In this document: piece after piece, positions 34,924 to 48,663 of the stretch | Layout of the letters: the number at the start of each line of letters is the position of its first letter | Position numbering within the stretch: the stretch's first letter is position 1 | Assembly (NCBI GenBank): GCA_020698575.1 | Contig: CM036242.1 | Span: forward strand, 40,172,662-40,236,661 | Length of the DNA: 64,000 nt | DNA from: Bostrychus sinensis | Lineage: Eukaryota > Chordata > Actinopteri > Gobiiformes > Eleotridae | Reading direction: 5' to 3' | Position numbers and translations under genes: made by a program | The notes under the pieces: model-generated | The model's input: only the letters and a program-made list of their open reading frames with translations | The model's database searches: none | Told to the model about the DNA's origin: nothing

Positions 34924-35269
34924 CTCACCTCCCAGCAAGAAGATCGTGGGTTCGAGCCCCGGGGCGACCAACACACCATCACACAAACTCTGTGGGTGGA
35001 GTCTGCATGTCCTCCCCGCGTTACCGTGGGTTCTGTCTGGGTTCTCCGGCTTCCTCCCACTGTCCAAAGACATGCATATGTTAGGTGAATTGGTGATTCT
35101 AAATTGCCCCTAGTGAGTGAATGTCTGTCTGTGTTTGTCTCTGTGTCAGTCCTGCGACAAGCTGACCCCTGTCCAGGATGTACCCCGCCTACGGCCCAAA
35201 GTTACTGGGATAGGCTCCAGTCACCCACGACCCCTAATGGGATTAAGTGGAAGAAAATGAATGAATGAA
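34924..35269 (+). mobile_element. tRNA-derived SINE with L2-type tail, unit B
   Basis: As in unit A: B-box GGTTCGAGCCC, CCCCGCGTTACCGTGGG body, ATGAATGAATG 3' tail. Confidence 0.7.
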
Positions 35270-35331
35270 CAATTGAATTTTATTTATGTGGTTCAGTATC
35301 ACAACAGAATTCACCTCATCCCCTGTCCTTA

Positions 35332-36231
35332 TGCTGCGTTCACACCGGACGCGTTTGAGGCGTCTGGGGCGTCTGGTTTACATGTTAAGTCTATGTAAAC
35401 GCGCGTCTAGACATCCTGGGGTGCGAATCAAGCTTCCAGCGCGGCGCGAATCGGGTTTTGACGCGCGAATAGCGCGGCGCGAATTGAGCGTCGACGCGTC
35501 TGACGCGGGAATCGAGCGTCTGACGCTCTCGACGCCCGAGTTGAAAAATCTGAACTTTCGCGGCGCGTTAACCAATCAGGATCTAGCTCCTGCAGTGATG
35601 TGGGAGGACGTAGAAAGCGGAGATCCATCAAAACAATCACGGTGGACTTATCGAAGCTGTCAATGTGAACGTGGAGCTATAAGCTACAGCCTGCAGCAGC
35701 TCTACTACTTTTATAAAGACAGCAGTCAAAAAGATAGTAACAAGACATTGAGGGGACCTTAACTTTAGCGTGTGCTGAGCTGAGCTCGCTGGATTAGCAG
35801 TTACTGTACTTCCCAAAACAACAGCAAAAACAGTCTGTGTACTGACTGCTAGCCTAGCCTATAACCCGCTAAAACCACTAGAGACCGCTATTAAACAAGA
35901 AAAAACTCCCATATCTCCGCTCTGCTGCTGGTGTTGAGTGCCTAAAAACAGCAGTAGTGTCCTGGGGACATGTCCTCGCACCGACCCGGGACACAGGTGA
36001 GCAAACCGGCGTGGCCTTGGTTGGATTTAGCCCTGAATGAGCGGCCATTACCCTGGCACAACAGACTCCTCCCATGATGCGACTTCGTGTCTGAACACAT
36101 TTGTTTTGACGCGCAAACAGAGCAAAATTGGACGCGCGAATGAAGCGTCTGACTTCAAAATGTTCAACCGTCCAACTAGACGCGTCGGACGCGAATTTGA
36201 CGCCTCAAACGCGTCCGGTGTGAACGCAGCA
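35332..36231. mobile_element. Harbinger-like MITE, 900 bases, unit B
   Basis: TGCTGCGTTCACACCGGACG ends, TTA target duplications at 35329-35331 and 36232-36234. Keeps CTTTCGCGGCGCG, missing in unit A, and thus a longer CpG-dense left arm (35340-35570). Confidence 0.85.
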
Positions 36232-36929
36232 TTAGACCCTCCTTCTCAGTAAGGAAAAACTCCTGAAAAAACCCAGCTGTGGGAAAAAAAGAAGTAACCT
36301 TATGTAGACCATACTGAAGGAGAGATCTTCTCTCAGGACACACAGACTATAAATGTGTCTAGGACTGTTAAATAACGTCCATTAGCTCATCTATCTACCG
36401 TTGATCTACAGTATTCAAGCTGATTACATTTTCACTGATTTCAAAAACCTCTGGGAACATGGCACATCCACTAGGGGGAGCTCTAGTGTAAACAGACAGG
36501 TGTGCTAGTAGGTACAGTATGTTAACATCCACAACTAGTGCAATAAAAGTCAGTGCCTGATGCGGGTAAAGTCAGACTCTGCAATATTCAGCTGGAAATG
36601 TCTGAAAACTGCAACATCCATTGAACATTTGATTCATCACTATATTTTTGCTACGTCTCATTTCAGTACTAAGTACAAACACTCTCACAGAGTAGACCTC
36701 TGCAAAGGAGTCATAATAATTAGTATTTATTTGTTATTTGCTGACCCCTTGTGGCTGGAGTTAGTATCTTGGTGGGAGCTGATCCAGATGTGTTCATTTA
36801 GAATCTGCATAAACACTTACTAAATAACTGTATCTACAGGTGTTTGCTGCAAAAGCTTGAAGGTGCTGTTGGACCACTCATCTTTATCTCAATAACTGTC
36901 AACTGAACACAGTTTTCATTATAAAGTGT

Positions 36930-36935
36930 TTTATT
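36930..36935 (-). promoter_or_regulatory. Candidate polyadenylation signal, gene copy 3
   Basis: AATAAA on the gene strand about 545 bases after the stop codon, same position as in copies 2 and 4. Confidence 0.35.
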
Positions 36936-37478
36936 TAAATAAAAATATTTAGAAGTTTACATAAAAATAATACAAGCAAATACTTCATATTGGATACATA
37001 GATATGGATTATTCACATAAATTATACTTACTTATTAACAAAGTCATATTACATAAATACAATATTCATATTTACATTAGACGTGATGAGTCCTATATAA
37101 CAAATGCTCTTCTGTTTCTGTTGCACATGGTGCGTACACAATAAGGAATATTTACAAGTGTGTGGTTTCTTTAACTAAACAACCAGTGTTGTGTTGATGC
37201 CTTTTACACAAGGAGCAACACAGTTGGAGCTAGTTATTCAGCAGCAAAACATAGTTACAATGAGGTATGCATATGCAACACCTGTGGCATGCTCTTTGTG
37301 GACGCCTCACGTTTTTTTAAGACAAAGACATGACTCAGATTCAGCCTGCAGTCCCTTTGTGCTCATCTGCACATAACTACATTGACATGGCATGTTGTAG
37401 TTCTTCAGTACTGACTATGTTTAAAATAATTTCTCTAGCTCTGGTTCTTCATGTAACATAAAACATGGTCTTATGTAT

Positions 37479-38528
37479 TCATGCAGGGGGCCAGACGTGC
37501 TCAGGCTTGAGGTAAACGTATGGAGAGAAAGAGTCCATCCCAGTGTCCACCCAGTAAATTGGATCATAATCTTTGTCTGTTTGATTCTCATACTCGTCCT
37601 CGCTGGCCTGCTCGTCTTCATCAGACCTCAGCCCGGAGCTGTCCCGTCTTTCTCTGTTCCCCATGTCACTCTCTCTGAGGCTGCTGTGACACTTGGTGCA
37701 GACTCTCAGTCGTTTGGTTGGGTGGATGTGGCTGATCACAGCACGCTTTTTGGAACAATATCCACAAACCAAGAAGCCACACTTCCTGCAGTGGTGCCGG
37801 CGGTGGGTCATGGTGAATTTGCTGGAACAGCGCATGCAGATAGCAGAGGCTGGATCTAGGATCCACGTCACAGCGAAGTTAGGGTTGGCTCTGCGGCCGC
37901 TGCTCTGAAGGAGTTCAGTTTTGCAAACTTCAATGTGTTCCATCCAGGCCTGTTTTTCCTCTCGAGAGGCGGCAGAGACGTAGAAGGACTTTTTTGGAGT
38001 CTTGATCAGCCACTGGTGTTTCATTTGGAAACCATTCTCCAAGTCCTCCAGCTCAATGTCCTCTGAAAAGTTAAATGAGACAAGTTTAGTACAATGAGGA
38101 CAGATTTAACACTTTCAGAATTTCATTTTCATTGGAAAACAGACATTAAGACTTTGTCAAGCTTCAGTGTGTATGCAAAAACACAGATTTTTGCTGTTGC
38201 TTCATAAAACAGCTGACTGACAGCTATAAGATAAGGTTAACATATCAGATTTGGAGGGGTTTTAATCATCTTGTTACTCACCAAGAGGGATAATCTTTTG
38301 ATTCTTGAACCAGCGTCCATTGATGACGATGTTGCCGTAGACCAGCATGTCGTTAAACAGGAAAAATGCTTTTGGTTGAGGTCCACGGCGGCTCTGCTTC
38401 ATCAGTCGTCCCTCTCCGATCAAAACTCGCTCTGGATTGACCAGGCGCCCCCCAGCCGGTCCGAAAGACTTCTGCACGGCCACGATCCGCCTCTGGTTCT
38501 CCTTTATAAATGAGATCTGCTGTGTCAT
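37479..38528 (-). CDS. plekhf1-like: PH-FYVE protein, plekhf1-like, copy 3
   Basis: Exons 38528-38282 and 38062-37479, 219-base intron with the same GT-AG sites, 276 residues. It has the copy 2 tail changes (E206K, V220E, G222R, E246K, C252Y, Y259D) but R116 as in copy 1 and D215 in place of E. All FYVE zinc ligands and basic motifs are present. Its protein is the same as that of copy 4, residue for residue, and I saw no nucleotide difference either. Expression of any single copy cannot be inferred from the sequence; the upstream region of this copy is D-type rather than B-type. Confidence 0.88.
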
Positions 38529-41500
38529 TGTGCCGTATTGTTGGTCAGGAGCTGTGTCCAGTCTCTCTGTAGTTCCTCTGTGCATGTAAGAAGCTGTGTC
38601 TGGAGACAACACAGCAGTGCAGCGCTTAAATGTTATTGGTGATGAAATGGGGTTTTCCTGGTTTCAAGCTAAAGAAGAACTGGTTTGTCAAGAGGTGGGA
38701 CCTTTACTCTGACTCTGTGGCACAAGAAACAGTGCCAGCATTTCCTGGTAATTTTCATTGGGGCTTTCGGGAAACATCTGTGATCTGATCAAAGAAAAAT
38801 GTAAAACATCTATAACTGGCATCAGATATGGGAATATTTTCTGCACCTCTCAGAAAACAAACAGGAAAATCTCTGCACCAACTGCTGTTTCCTACTTTAC
38901 TAAACACTGACGGGACAAACCCAAGGCTAGAAACTGGGTCCTGGAAAATGAATTAAGAAATGTCCTTTGGGCCTAAGCGACCACAGAAAAACATATCATC
39001 TCCAAGAGCACTCAGTCCCCCAGCGGGACACACAGTCCATGTTTATGTTCGCCTGTACAAACTGACAGGAGTCCACCCAATCACATTAAAGCTGAACTAT
39101 ACCTGGTTTACCTCTGCCATCCCAGGTGCTGTTTCAACAACAGTATAGCTACATTTTTGCTTTTTTTAAATCAACAAATGAGCCAATTAAACATCATGTC
39201 TTTTTTTCAATTATTTTTTTATGTCTATTTGAGTCTCTAGACCATCCCAGGGAAAATCAGTTGGTGAGTCATAGGACCTCGACTCATTTGTTAAAAGCGC
39301 ATAGGTCTACAGTACAAAGCAGGTGTCAAAAACAGCATGCACCACTGAAATAGACCAGAGTTGTGGGTGACGTATGAAGCATACATTACTTCATTTCAGT
39401 GTAAATATTGTATTGTAAAGGTTATTTTTGCTGTGGGTTATTTTGCTTTATACACACACATGTATGGATTCATGAATACAATAAAGCAAACACTTCTAGA
39501 AAGACTCACACAATAGGAGCCCAGTGCAGTTTGGTCTTAAATCTCTGAGTCTGACAGCTGTTTCAGGCCAGTGTCTGTTAAACTCCTTCACACTCCTCAC
39601 TCTGCTTCATGAGCTCACAGACCATCAGGCAAAGCTGAGAGTGGTGTAAAATTTTAGCATAATAAGGGACCTTTAATGTTATGTTCTACAGAACAATAGT
39701 TTTTTTTTAAAAATTAACAACCTCCATACTTTTCTGAGAAGATAGAGAAAAGAGAATAAGCAGTAGACCAGGAAACTGTCGCTCCGAACAAGATGATAAG
39801 AGAGGAATTTTTCTAAACAAGTTTTCAGCTGCAAGGTTTTTAGTCAACAGTAAATAGCAAAATATAACAGCTACCTCTGCGAAACAGTGTCTTTAATCAG
39901 TGTGCTGACTTTGGGGGACTCGCTGATGTCATTTATTACATCCAGAGGCTGAGGCTTGTTTCTTTTTCTTTATTTTCCTGTAAAGGACACTACATTTTTA
40001 TCCATCTTTGAATCTCTTACGCACCCAATAAAAGTGGTTTGGTATTTTTAGAAACTTTTTATCTTGATAAAATTTTTGCAGTTCTTGTCAGCACATGTCC
40101 AGACAACTGCAGTAAAAACTGAAAAATGAAACGTATGTATTATAACAGTAACAACTTTTTATGTATTTAAATGTGTGCTCCATAAAGGCACCTGTAGGTT
40201 TAGAGGTTGCATAAATGAGAAACATACAAATAAATGAATAGGGGCATGGTGGCAGAGTGGTTAGTGCTCTTCCTCTGGTTTCCCACATTAACCTAGAACA
40301 TGCACTAATCCTGCAGCTTGGTACTCCTGACCAAGATCCTGGCTCAAGATCTGGTCAAGGGTCTCCAGGAGCTGCACCCTGTCCCCCACAGCTCCTGACA
40401 GGTCCTGGTAAAGTCCTCCATTTTAAAACTCTCTATTTAACACCAAGAACATTGTGTGCAGGAGTGCTCCAAGCCTGAAGTATCATAACACTGACAAGTC
40501 TGTTATACAAGTGTGAAATATTCAAATGCAACAGAGACAAAGCCAAAGGCACAAGGAAGAGGAGCTGAACAGGTTTGGAGCATGGAAACTGTGTAGAGTC
40601 TGCAGTAACTCTTTCTGTTACATAAAAGGGCAGGAGGAAGTCAGATCATGTTGCATACAAAGCATCACACTGTTGCAACGTATGGAGCCTCTGTCCATGT
40701 AATATTCTCACAAATGGATTTCTGTTAAAACCAGTGTCTCATTCAAGATAAAATTAGGCAAGACCAGGACCAGATTACTCAGTGAGACAACCTGGAAAAC
40801 AGAACTGTACCTAGAAAATGCTTTTCACCTTTAGGATCGGAGTAAAGAATTGTCTGTGTGATCATTGTCTGTGCTGGCTGTATTTGTTACTTCTGAGAAA
40901 TATTTAGATTTTTAAAAAAGTGTGTATGTTGAAATAAAAGTTTCTGCGAGTTTTTAAAGTTTGAACAGTTTGTGCCATTATCCAAACTACAAGAGATGGA
41001 GGACTGAGTCATGGACTTGGACTCCACTTGAGCTTAAACCTCAAAAACTTGACTTGAACTCAAATCTTTCTTTTAGTGCTCAGACTTGTACTCAGCTCTT
41101 CCCACTGTCCAGGACTTGGACTTGTGAACTAATAACTTGGACTTAGACTCAGACGTGTGGATAATAACTTGGACTTGTACTCAGACTGGGGCACTTTCTT
41201 GTCCCATTTGTGTCTAATTTGCTAAGTTTCATTTTTACATTATTTATTTATTATATATTATTTTATTCGACCTTTATTTAACCAGGAAAGTCCTAAAAGG
41301 TCCAATATTATGCTTTTTCAGGCTTTTTGAATGAGTTTTTGACACCTTTGCATTAGTATTTCAAGTTTTATCACTTACAATAATTTACAGTCTTATATAG
41401 GCATCCTCTGAGGTTGCATAATTTACTCTGTCTTCACAAAAAAGGTCACAGAGGAATATTAGTCCAGTGACATCTGAGTTCTAGGGTGTTTTCCTAACAT

Positions 41501-41700
41501 TTTTTAGAGTAGCAGTATTTAGGTGTATAAAATTAAATGAAATATAAAAAATGTGCAAATATGTGGGCAGCCTTATAAGTTTGCTGCGTTGTATGCATGC
41601 AGCTTCTCAAAATGGATTACTTACAACACAAAACTTGTTAGATTAGTTAAGACTTGACCTTCATAGACAGTGCATTCAATAATGAGAAAAGGTATTTAAG

Positions 41701-41939
41701 GTGGTAATCAGAAAATGGAAGGACAGAGGCAATGTTGATGTTAAGGCCAAAAAAAAAAAAATACCAGAGAGACACAGGCAAGGAATGGTGAGAATGGTTA
41801 AAGACAACCCACAGATCACCTCCAAACACCTACAACATCATCCTGCTGCAGATGGTGTTTCCATACAACAATTCAGCGCACTTTGCACAAAAAACAGCTG
41901 TATGGAAGGGTGATGCCACGCCACAAGTTGCTTGAGGAA
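41701..41939 (+). pseudogene. Tc1 transposase relic, unit C
   Basis: Same sequence as unit B, including the poly-A tract and the GRVMPRHKLL-coding segment. Confidence 0.75.
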
Positions 41940-44317
41940 GGCAAAAGCTCATTTAGGGAGGCGTCCAGGAGGCATCTGAAACAGATGCCTGAGGCACCTC
42001 AGCTGGCCCCTCACGATGTGGAGGAGCAGCGGCTCTACTCTGAGCTCCTCCCAAGTAATCTAGCTCCTCACCCTATCTCTAAGGGAGTGCCCAGCCACCC
42101 TGCGGAGGAAACTCATTTCGGCCGCTTGTATCCGGGATCTTGTCCTTTCGGTCATGACCCAAAGCTCATGACCATAGGTGAGAGTAGGAACGTAGATCGA
42201 TGGTAAATTGAGATCTTCGCCTTTCGGCTCAGCTCCTTCTTCACCACAACAGACCGATACAACGACCGCATTACTGCAGACGCTGCACTGATCCTCCTGT
42301 CAATCTCACGCTCCATCCTTCCCTCACTCGTGAACAAGACCCCAAGATACTTAAATTCCTCCACTTGAGGCAGGAACTCTCCTCCGACCTGGAGAGGGCA
42401 GGCCACCCTTTTCTGGTCAAGAACCATGGCCTTGGACTTGGAGGTGCTGAATCTCAATCCAGCCATTTCACGCTCGGCTGCAAACCATCCCAATGCGCAC
42501 TGAAGGTCCAGGTTTGATGAAGCCAACAGGACAACATCATCTGCAAAAAGCTGAGATAAGATCCTGTGGTCCCCAAACCAGACTCCCTCTGGCCCCTGGG
42601 TGTGCCTAGAAATTCTGTCCATAAAAATAATGAACAGAACCGGTGATAAAGGGCAGCCCTGATGGAGTCCAACATGCACTCAGAACAGTTCTGACTGCTC
42701 TGGTTGTACACAGACCAGACAGCCCTTTGCAGAGGGCCTCGGACCCCATACTTCCAGAGCACCCTCCAAAGAACGCTACGAGGGACACAGTCATACGCCT
42801 TCTCCAGGTCCACAAAACACATGTGGACTGGATGGGCGAACTCCCATGAGCCCTCGAGCAGCCGACAGAGAGTGTAGAGCTGGTCCACTGTTCCACGACA
42901 GGGACCAAAACCGGATTGTTCCTCCTGAAACCAAGTTTTGACTATCGGCCAAATTCTCCTCTCCAGCACCCTGGAATAGACTTTCCCAGGGAGGCTGAGA
43001 AGTGTGATCCCCTGTAGTTGGCACACACCATCCGGTCCCCCTTCTTAAAAAGAGGGACCACCACCCTGGTCTGCCAGTCCAGAGGTACTGTCCCCGACCA
43101 CCACGCGATGTTGCAGAGATGCGTCAGCCAAGACAGCCCCACAACATCCAGAGACTTGAGGTACTCAGGGCAGATCTCATCCACCCCCAAAGCCTTGCCA
43201 CCGGGAAGTTTTTTAACCATCTCAGTGACTTCAGCCTGGGTGTTAGACGAGTCCACCACAAAGTCCCCAGCCTCTGCTCCCTCTACGGAAGGAGCGTCAG
43301 TGGGATTGAGGGGATCCTCAACGTATTCCTTCCACTGCCTGACAACATCCCCAGTCGAGGTCAACAGCTGTCCACTTCCACTATAAACAGTGTTAGTGAA
43401 GCACTGCTTCCCCGTTCTTAGACGGCGGACAGTTTGCCAGAATATCTTCAAGGCCGACTGATAGTCCTCCTCCATGGCTTCCCTGAACTACTCTCACACC
43501 CGAGTTTTTATCTCCACAAGCGCCTGGGCTGCAGCACACTTGGCCTTCCTGTACCCTCAGGAGTCCCACAAGCCAACCAGGCTTGATAGGACTCCATCAG
43601 CATCCCCTACTTCCGGTGTCTACCACACAGTTCGGGGGTTGCCACCTTATGGCCACAGCTCTGAATGGCTGCATCAGTAATAGAGGTGGAGAACATGGTC
43701 CACTCAGACTCGATGTCCCAAACCTCCCTGGAGATCTGGTTGAAGCTCTCCGGAGGTTGGAATTGAAGATCCCTCTAACAGAGGGCTCAGCCAGATGTTC
43801 CCAACAGACCCTCACAATACGTTTGGTCCTGCCAAGTCTTTCTGGCTTCCTCCGCCGCCAGCGGATCCAACTCATCACCAGGTGGTGATCAGTTGACAGC
43901 TCAGCCCTTCTCTTCACCCGAGTGTCCAAGACACACGGCCGAAGGTCAGATGACACGACTACAAAGTTGTTCATCGGCCTCTGGCCTAGAGTGTCCTAGT
44001 GCCACGTGCACCGATGGACGCCCTTATGCTCAAACATGGTAATCGTTATCGACAAACTGTGACTAGCACAGAAGTCCAATAACAGAATACCACTCGGGTT
44101 CAGAATGGGGAGGCCATTCCTCCCAGTCATGCCCCTCCAAGTGTCACTGTGGTTACCCACATGGGTATCGAAGACCCCCAGTCGGAGCACCTTCCAGTAC
44201 ACCTTCCATGGACTCCAAGAAGGCTGGGTACTCTGCACTGCTCTTCAGCCTGTAAGCTGAGACAACAGTGACCCGAAGGCACAATGACATGACCCTCTCC
44301 CTCCATGACTCCCTCTG
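41940..44317 (-). mobile_element. Rex3 LINE, broken, unit C
   Basis: B-type copy at an exact 11,185-base offset, with the same frame breaks and truncated endonuclease. FADD catalytic motif retained in the reverse transcriptase fragment. Confidence 0.88.
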
Positions 44318-44384
44318 TTTTAATTCCCAGTGTTTTTCTGTCAATAATGAATAATAACTATACTGAAGTAGATAAGAGTATAAG

Positions 44385-45128
44385 CAGAGGTGGGTAGTAA
44401 TGAGTTCCATTTACTGGAATCACTTTTTGAATAATTTGTGCCTCTTTCGCAACAGACTTTTTACTACCCCTTGAGTAATATTATTTTCAAGTAACAGCAT
44501 TCTTACTTGAGTACTATGTTTCTACCCAGCTACTCAACCCACCTCTGGTTGTTTGTTTAAAGGTTTGTTTAATCTATGCCTATTAGCAGCCTTACATAAC
44601 ACAGAGCCTGGGTTACTGCTCCTGTCTGCTCCTCCAAATTGAAAGTGTTACTGTATCCCTTCCTAAATATCTCATAGTCCCCCTTTTCACAAAATCCTGG
44701 AGTATCCCTTTAATGTAATGGTTTATAACACTGAATTAGTGACAGATGTGCGTGGCAGGTCGTCTGGTGTTATTATTCAAATATTTCCCGTGAACACAGA
44801 GTAAACAAACACACACGGGAAACACACAGGGAAACGCCCTTTCATCATTTTCAACATGCAATTTTTCTTCCTACTGCTTACGGTCAATGGTGACGACAAT
44901 GACTCAGCAGCAATTTTAATCCATGTTTTATGCATCTGTTTATACAAGAACTGAGGACATTTGTACAGCAACAGAAAAGGTGGGCTTAGATGGGAATACT
45001 CACCTGCAATGGCTCTTTAGAAAACTACTTTGAAAATGTTCCATAAACAAACAGCGGAGGGTAAAGCCAAAAATTGAGGTTTTTTTTTTTTTTTTACTTG
45101 AAAATAGAAGTATTACTACCCACCTCTC
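44385..45128. mobile_element. hAT-like MITE ends, composite, unit C
   Basis: B-type copy; right terminus ends CCACCTCTC. Confidence 0.65.
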
Positions 45129-45229
45129 CAAACTTTAGATAATTGTATGTACAGTATGATAAGCTTGGGTTATCTGGTTCCCTTTTAGTGAAGTAATTAG
45201 TGTTCTCTGCCTTTGTGTGATTCCCAAGG

Positions 45230-45554
45230 GTTTGCCAGAATATCTTCTGGCAAACAGTTCTGACTGTTCGCATTGCAGGTTGTAACCTGCAATACTTCCA
45301 GAGCACCCTCCAAAGAACGCTACGAGGGACACAGTCAAACGCCTTCTCCAGGTCCACAAAACACATGTGGACTGAATGGGCGAACTCCCATGAGCCCTCG
45401 AGCACCCGACAGAGAGTGTAGAGCTGGTCCACTGTTCCACGACAGGGACCAAAACCGGATTGTTCCTCCTGAAACCGAGGTTTGACTATTGGCCAAATTC
45501 TCCTCTCCAGCACCATGGAATAGACTTTCCCAGGGAGGCTGAGGAGTGTGATCC
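45230..45554 (-). mobile_element. Second Rex3 fragment with palindromes, unit C
   Basis: B-type copy with the three adjoining inverted repeats at 45230-45293. Confidence 0.8.
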
Positions 45555-46108
45555 GGAATAAAGCATGGCTTCAGAGAACGAGAAGTGACTCAGCATTTTT
45601 ATTCAAATTTTGAAAATGATGGACTATGGAGATAAAGTGATGCACAAAATAGTACACAAAATGCAAGATTAATTTTGGATACAAGTTGTTTTCATTCACT
45701 TTTTTTTGGTCATTATCAGTACTAAATTACAGATGACTGACCTTGTTTTGCTGTACATGAGTCACAGGCCTGGGCCTGGAATCACCAGAGTTTTCAGCCA
45801 GGTTTCACCCACACAAGACATAACAGGCACAAGGTATTTAGTCCGGATCAAGGGCAGCACTGTCACCTACTGGAACCAAACCCCTGGCTGTAAAAACTAG
45901 TTCCTGAGTTGACTCTTACTTAAACAACATCTGAAAAATTCAAATGGGAAATTTAATGACAAACCAAAGACCAAACCAAGTCCTAACTAATTCACAGAAC
46001 TGGGGCACTGAACAGTTTAATCACCTAATAATATATTGTTATAAAAATATTTGAGCTAAAAAACCCTCATAAAATTTATTTTAATCCAATTCAATTTTTT
46101 TTAAAATT

Positions 46109-46454
46109 CTCACCTCCCAGCAAGAAGATCGTGGGTTCGAGCCCCGGGGCGACCAACACACCATCACACAAACTCTCTGGGTGGAGTCTGCATGTCCTCC
46201 CCGCGTTACTGTGGGTTCTGTCTGGGTTCTCCGGCTTCCTCCCACTGTCCAAAGACATGCATGTGTTAGGTGAATTGGTGATTCTAAATTGCCCCTAGTG
46301 AGTGAATGTCTGTCTGTGTTTGTCTCTGTGTCAGTCCTGCGACAAGCTGACCCCTGTCCAGGATGTACCCCGCCTACGGCCCAAAGTTACTGGGATAGGC
46401 TCCAGTCACCCACGACCCCTAATGGGATTAAGTGGAAGAAAATGAATGAATGAA
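46109..46454 (+). mobile_element. tRNA-derived SINE with L2-type tail, unit C
   Basis: As in unit B but with a few private bases (CTCTCTGGG for CTCTGTGGG, GTTACTGTGGG for GTTACCGTGGG), among the few visible differences between B and C distal halves. Confidence 0.7.
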
Positions 46455-46516
46455 CAATTGAATTTTATTTATGTGGCTCAGTATCACAACAGAATTCACC
46501 TCATCCCCTGTCCTTA

Positions 46517-47416
46517 TGCTGCGTTCACACCGGACGCGTTTGAGGCGTCTGGGGCGTCTGGTTTACATGTTAAGTCTATGTAAACGCGCGTCTAGACATC
46601 CTGGGGTGCGAATCAAGCTTCCAGCGCGGCGCGAATCGGGTTTTGACGCGCGAATAGCGCGGCGCGAATTGAGCGTCGACGCGTCTGACGCGGGAATCGA
46701 GCGTCTGACGCTCTCGACGCCCGAGTTGAAAAATCTGAACTTTCGCGGCGCGTTAACCAATCAGGATCTAGCTCCTGCAGTGATGTGGGAGGACGTAGAA
46801 AGCGGAGATCCATCAAAACAATCACGGTGGACTTATCGAAGCTGTCAATGTGAACGTGGAGCTATAAGCTACAGCCTGCAGCAGCTCTACTACTTTTATA
46901 AAGACAGCAGTCAAAAAGATAGTAACAAGACATTGAGGGGACCTTAACTTTAGCGTGTGCTGAGCTGAGCTCGTTGGATTAGCAGTTACTGTACTTCCCA
47001 AAACAACAGCAAAAACAGTCTGTGTACTGACTGCTAGCCTAGCCTATAACCCGCTAAAACCACTAGAGACCGCTATTAAACAAGAAAAAACTCCCATATC
47101 TCCGCTCTGCTGCTGGTGTTGAGTGCCTAAAAACAGCAGTAGTGTCCTGGGGACATGTCCTCGCACCGACCCGGGACACAGGTGAGCAAACCGGCGTGGC
47201 CTTGGTTGGATTTAGCCCTGAATGAGCGGCCATTACCCTGGCACAACAGACTCCTCCCATGATGCGACTTCGTGTCTGAACACATTTGTTTTGACGCGCA
47301 AACAGAGCAAAATTGGACGCGCGAATGAAGCGTCTGACTTCAAAATGTTCAACCGTCCAACTAGACGCGTCGGACGCGAATTTGACGCCTCAAACGCGTC
47401 CGGTGTGAACGCAGCA
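46517..47416. mobile_element. Harbinger-like MITE, 900 bases, unit C
   Basis: Same ends and TTA target duplications (46514-46516, 47417-47419) as unit B. Confidence 0.85.
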
Positions 47417-48114
47417 TTAGACCCTCCTTCTCAGTAAGGAAAAACTCCTGAAAAAACCCAGCTGTGGGAAAAAAAGAAGTAACCTTATGTAGACCATACT
47501 GAAGGAGAGATCTTCTCTCAGGACACACAGACTATAAATGTGTCTAGGACTGTTAAATAACGTCCATTAGCTCATCTATCTACCGTTGATCTACAGTATT
47601 CAAGCTGATTACATTTTCACTGATTTCAAAAACCTCTGGGAACATGGCACATCCACTAGGGGGAGCTCTAGTGTAAACAGACAGGTGTGCTAGTAGGTAC
47701 AGTATGTTAACATCCACAACTAGTGCAATAAAAGTCAGTGCCTGATGCGGGTAAAGTCAGACTCTGCAATATTCAGCTGGAAATGTCTGAAAACTGCAAC
47801 ATCCATTGAACATTTGATTCATCACTATATTTTTGCTACGTCTCATTTCAGTACTAAGTACAAACACTCTCACAGAGTAGACCTCTGCAAAGGAGTCATA
47901 ATAATTAGTATTTATTTGTTATTTGCTGACCCCTTGTGGCTGGAGTTAGTATCTTGGTGGGAGCTGATCCAGATGTGTTCATTTAGAATCTGCATAAACA
48001 CTTACTAAATAACTGTATCTACAGGTGTTTGCTGCAAAAGCTTGAAGGTGCTGTTGGACCACTCATCTTTATCTCAATAACTGTCAACTGAACACAGTTT
48101 TCATTATAAAGTGT

Positions 48115-48120
48115 TTTATT
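48115..48120 (-). promoter_or_regulatory. Candidate polyadenylation signal, gene copy 4
   Basis: AATAAA on the gene strand about 545 bases after the stop codon, as in copies 2 and 3. Confidence 0.35.
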
Positions 48121-48663
48121 TAAATAAAAATATTTAGAAGTTTACATAAAAATAATACAAGCAAATACTTCATATTGGATACATAGATATGGATTATTCA
48201 CATAAATTATACTTACTTATTAACAAAGTCATATTACATAAATACAATATTCATATTTACATTAGACGTGATGAGTCCTATATAACAAATGCTCTTCTGT
48301 TTCTGTTGCACATGGTGCGTACACAATAAGGAATATTTACAAGTGTGTGGTTTCTTTAACTAAACAACCAGTGTTGTGTTGATGCCTTTTACACAAGGAG
48401 CAACACAGTTGGAGCTAGTTATTCAGCAGCAAAACATAGTTACAATGAGGTATGCATATGCAACACCTGTGGCATGCTCTTTGTGGACGCCTCACGTTTT
48501 TTTAAGACAAAGACATGACTCAGATTCAGCCTGCAGTCCCTTTGTGCTCATCTGCACATAACTACATTGACATGGCATGTTGTAGTTCTTCAGTACTGAC
48601 TATGTTTAAAATAATTTCTCTAGCTCTGGTTCTTCATGTAACATAAAACATGGTCTTATGTAT

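Larger units (their letters stand above)
27075..38259. repeat. Tandem array unit B (11,185 bases)
   Basis: Second unit. In its first 1.5 kb it differs from C and D (for example at 27282, 27462-27600 and 28505-28548). From about 28549 to its end it matches C without a visible difference and at an exact 11,185-base offset. Holds exon 1 of copy 2 and exon 2 of copy 3. Confidence 0.9.

Noticed and set aside
35286..35762. 158-codon frame in the Harbinger-like MITE (also 46471, 57636)
   Set aside because: Starts outside the element, runs across its inverted repeat and CpG-rich motifs, has no transposase motif, and is broken by a 17-base difference in unit A.
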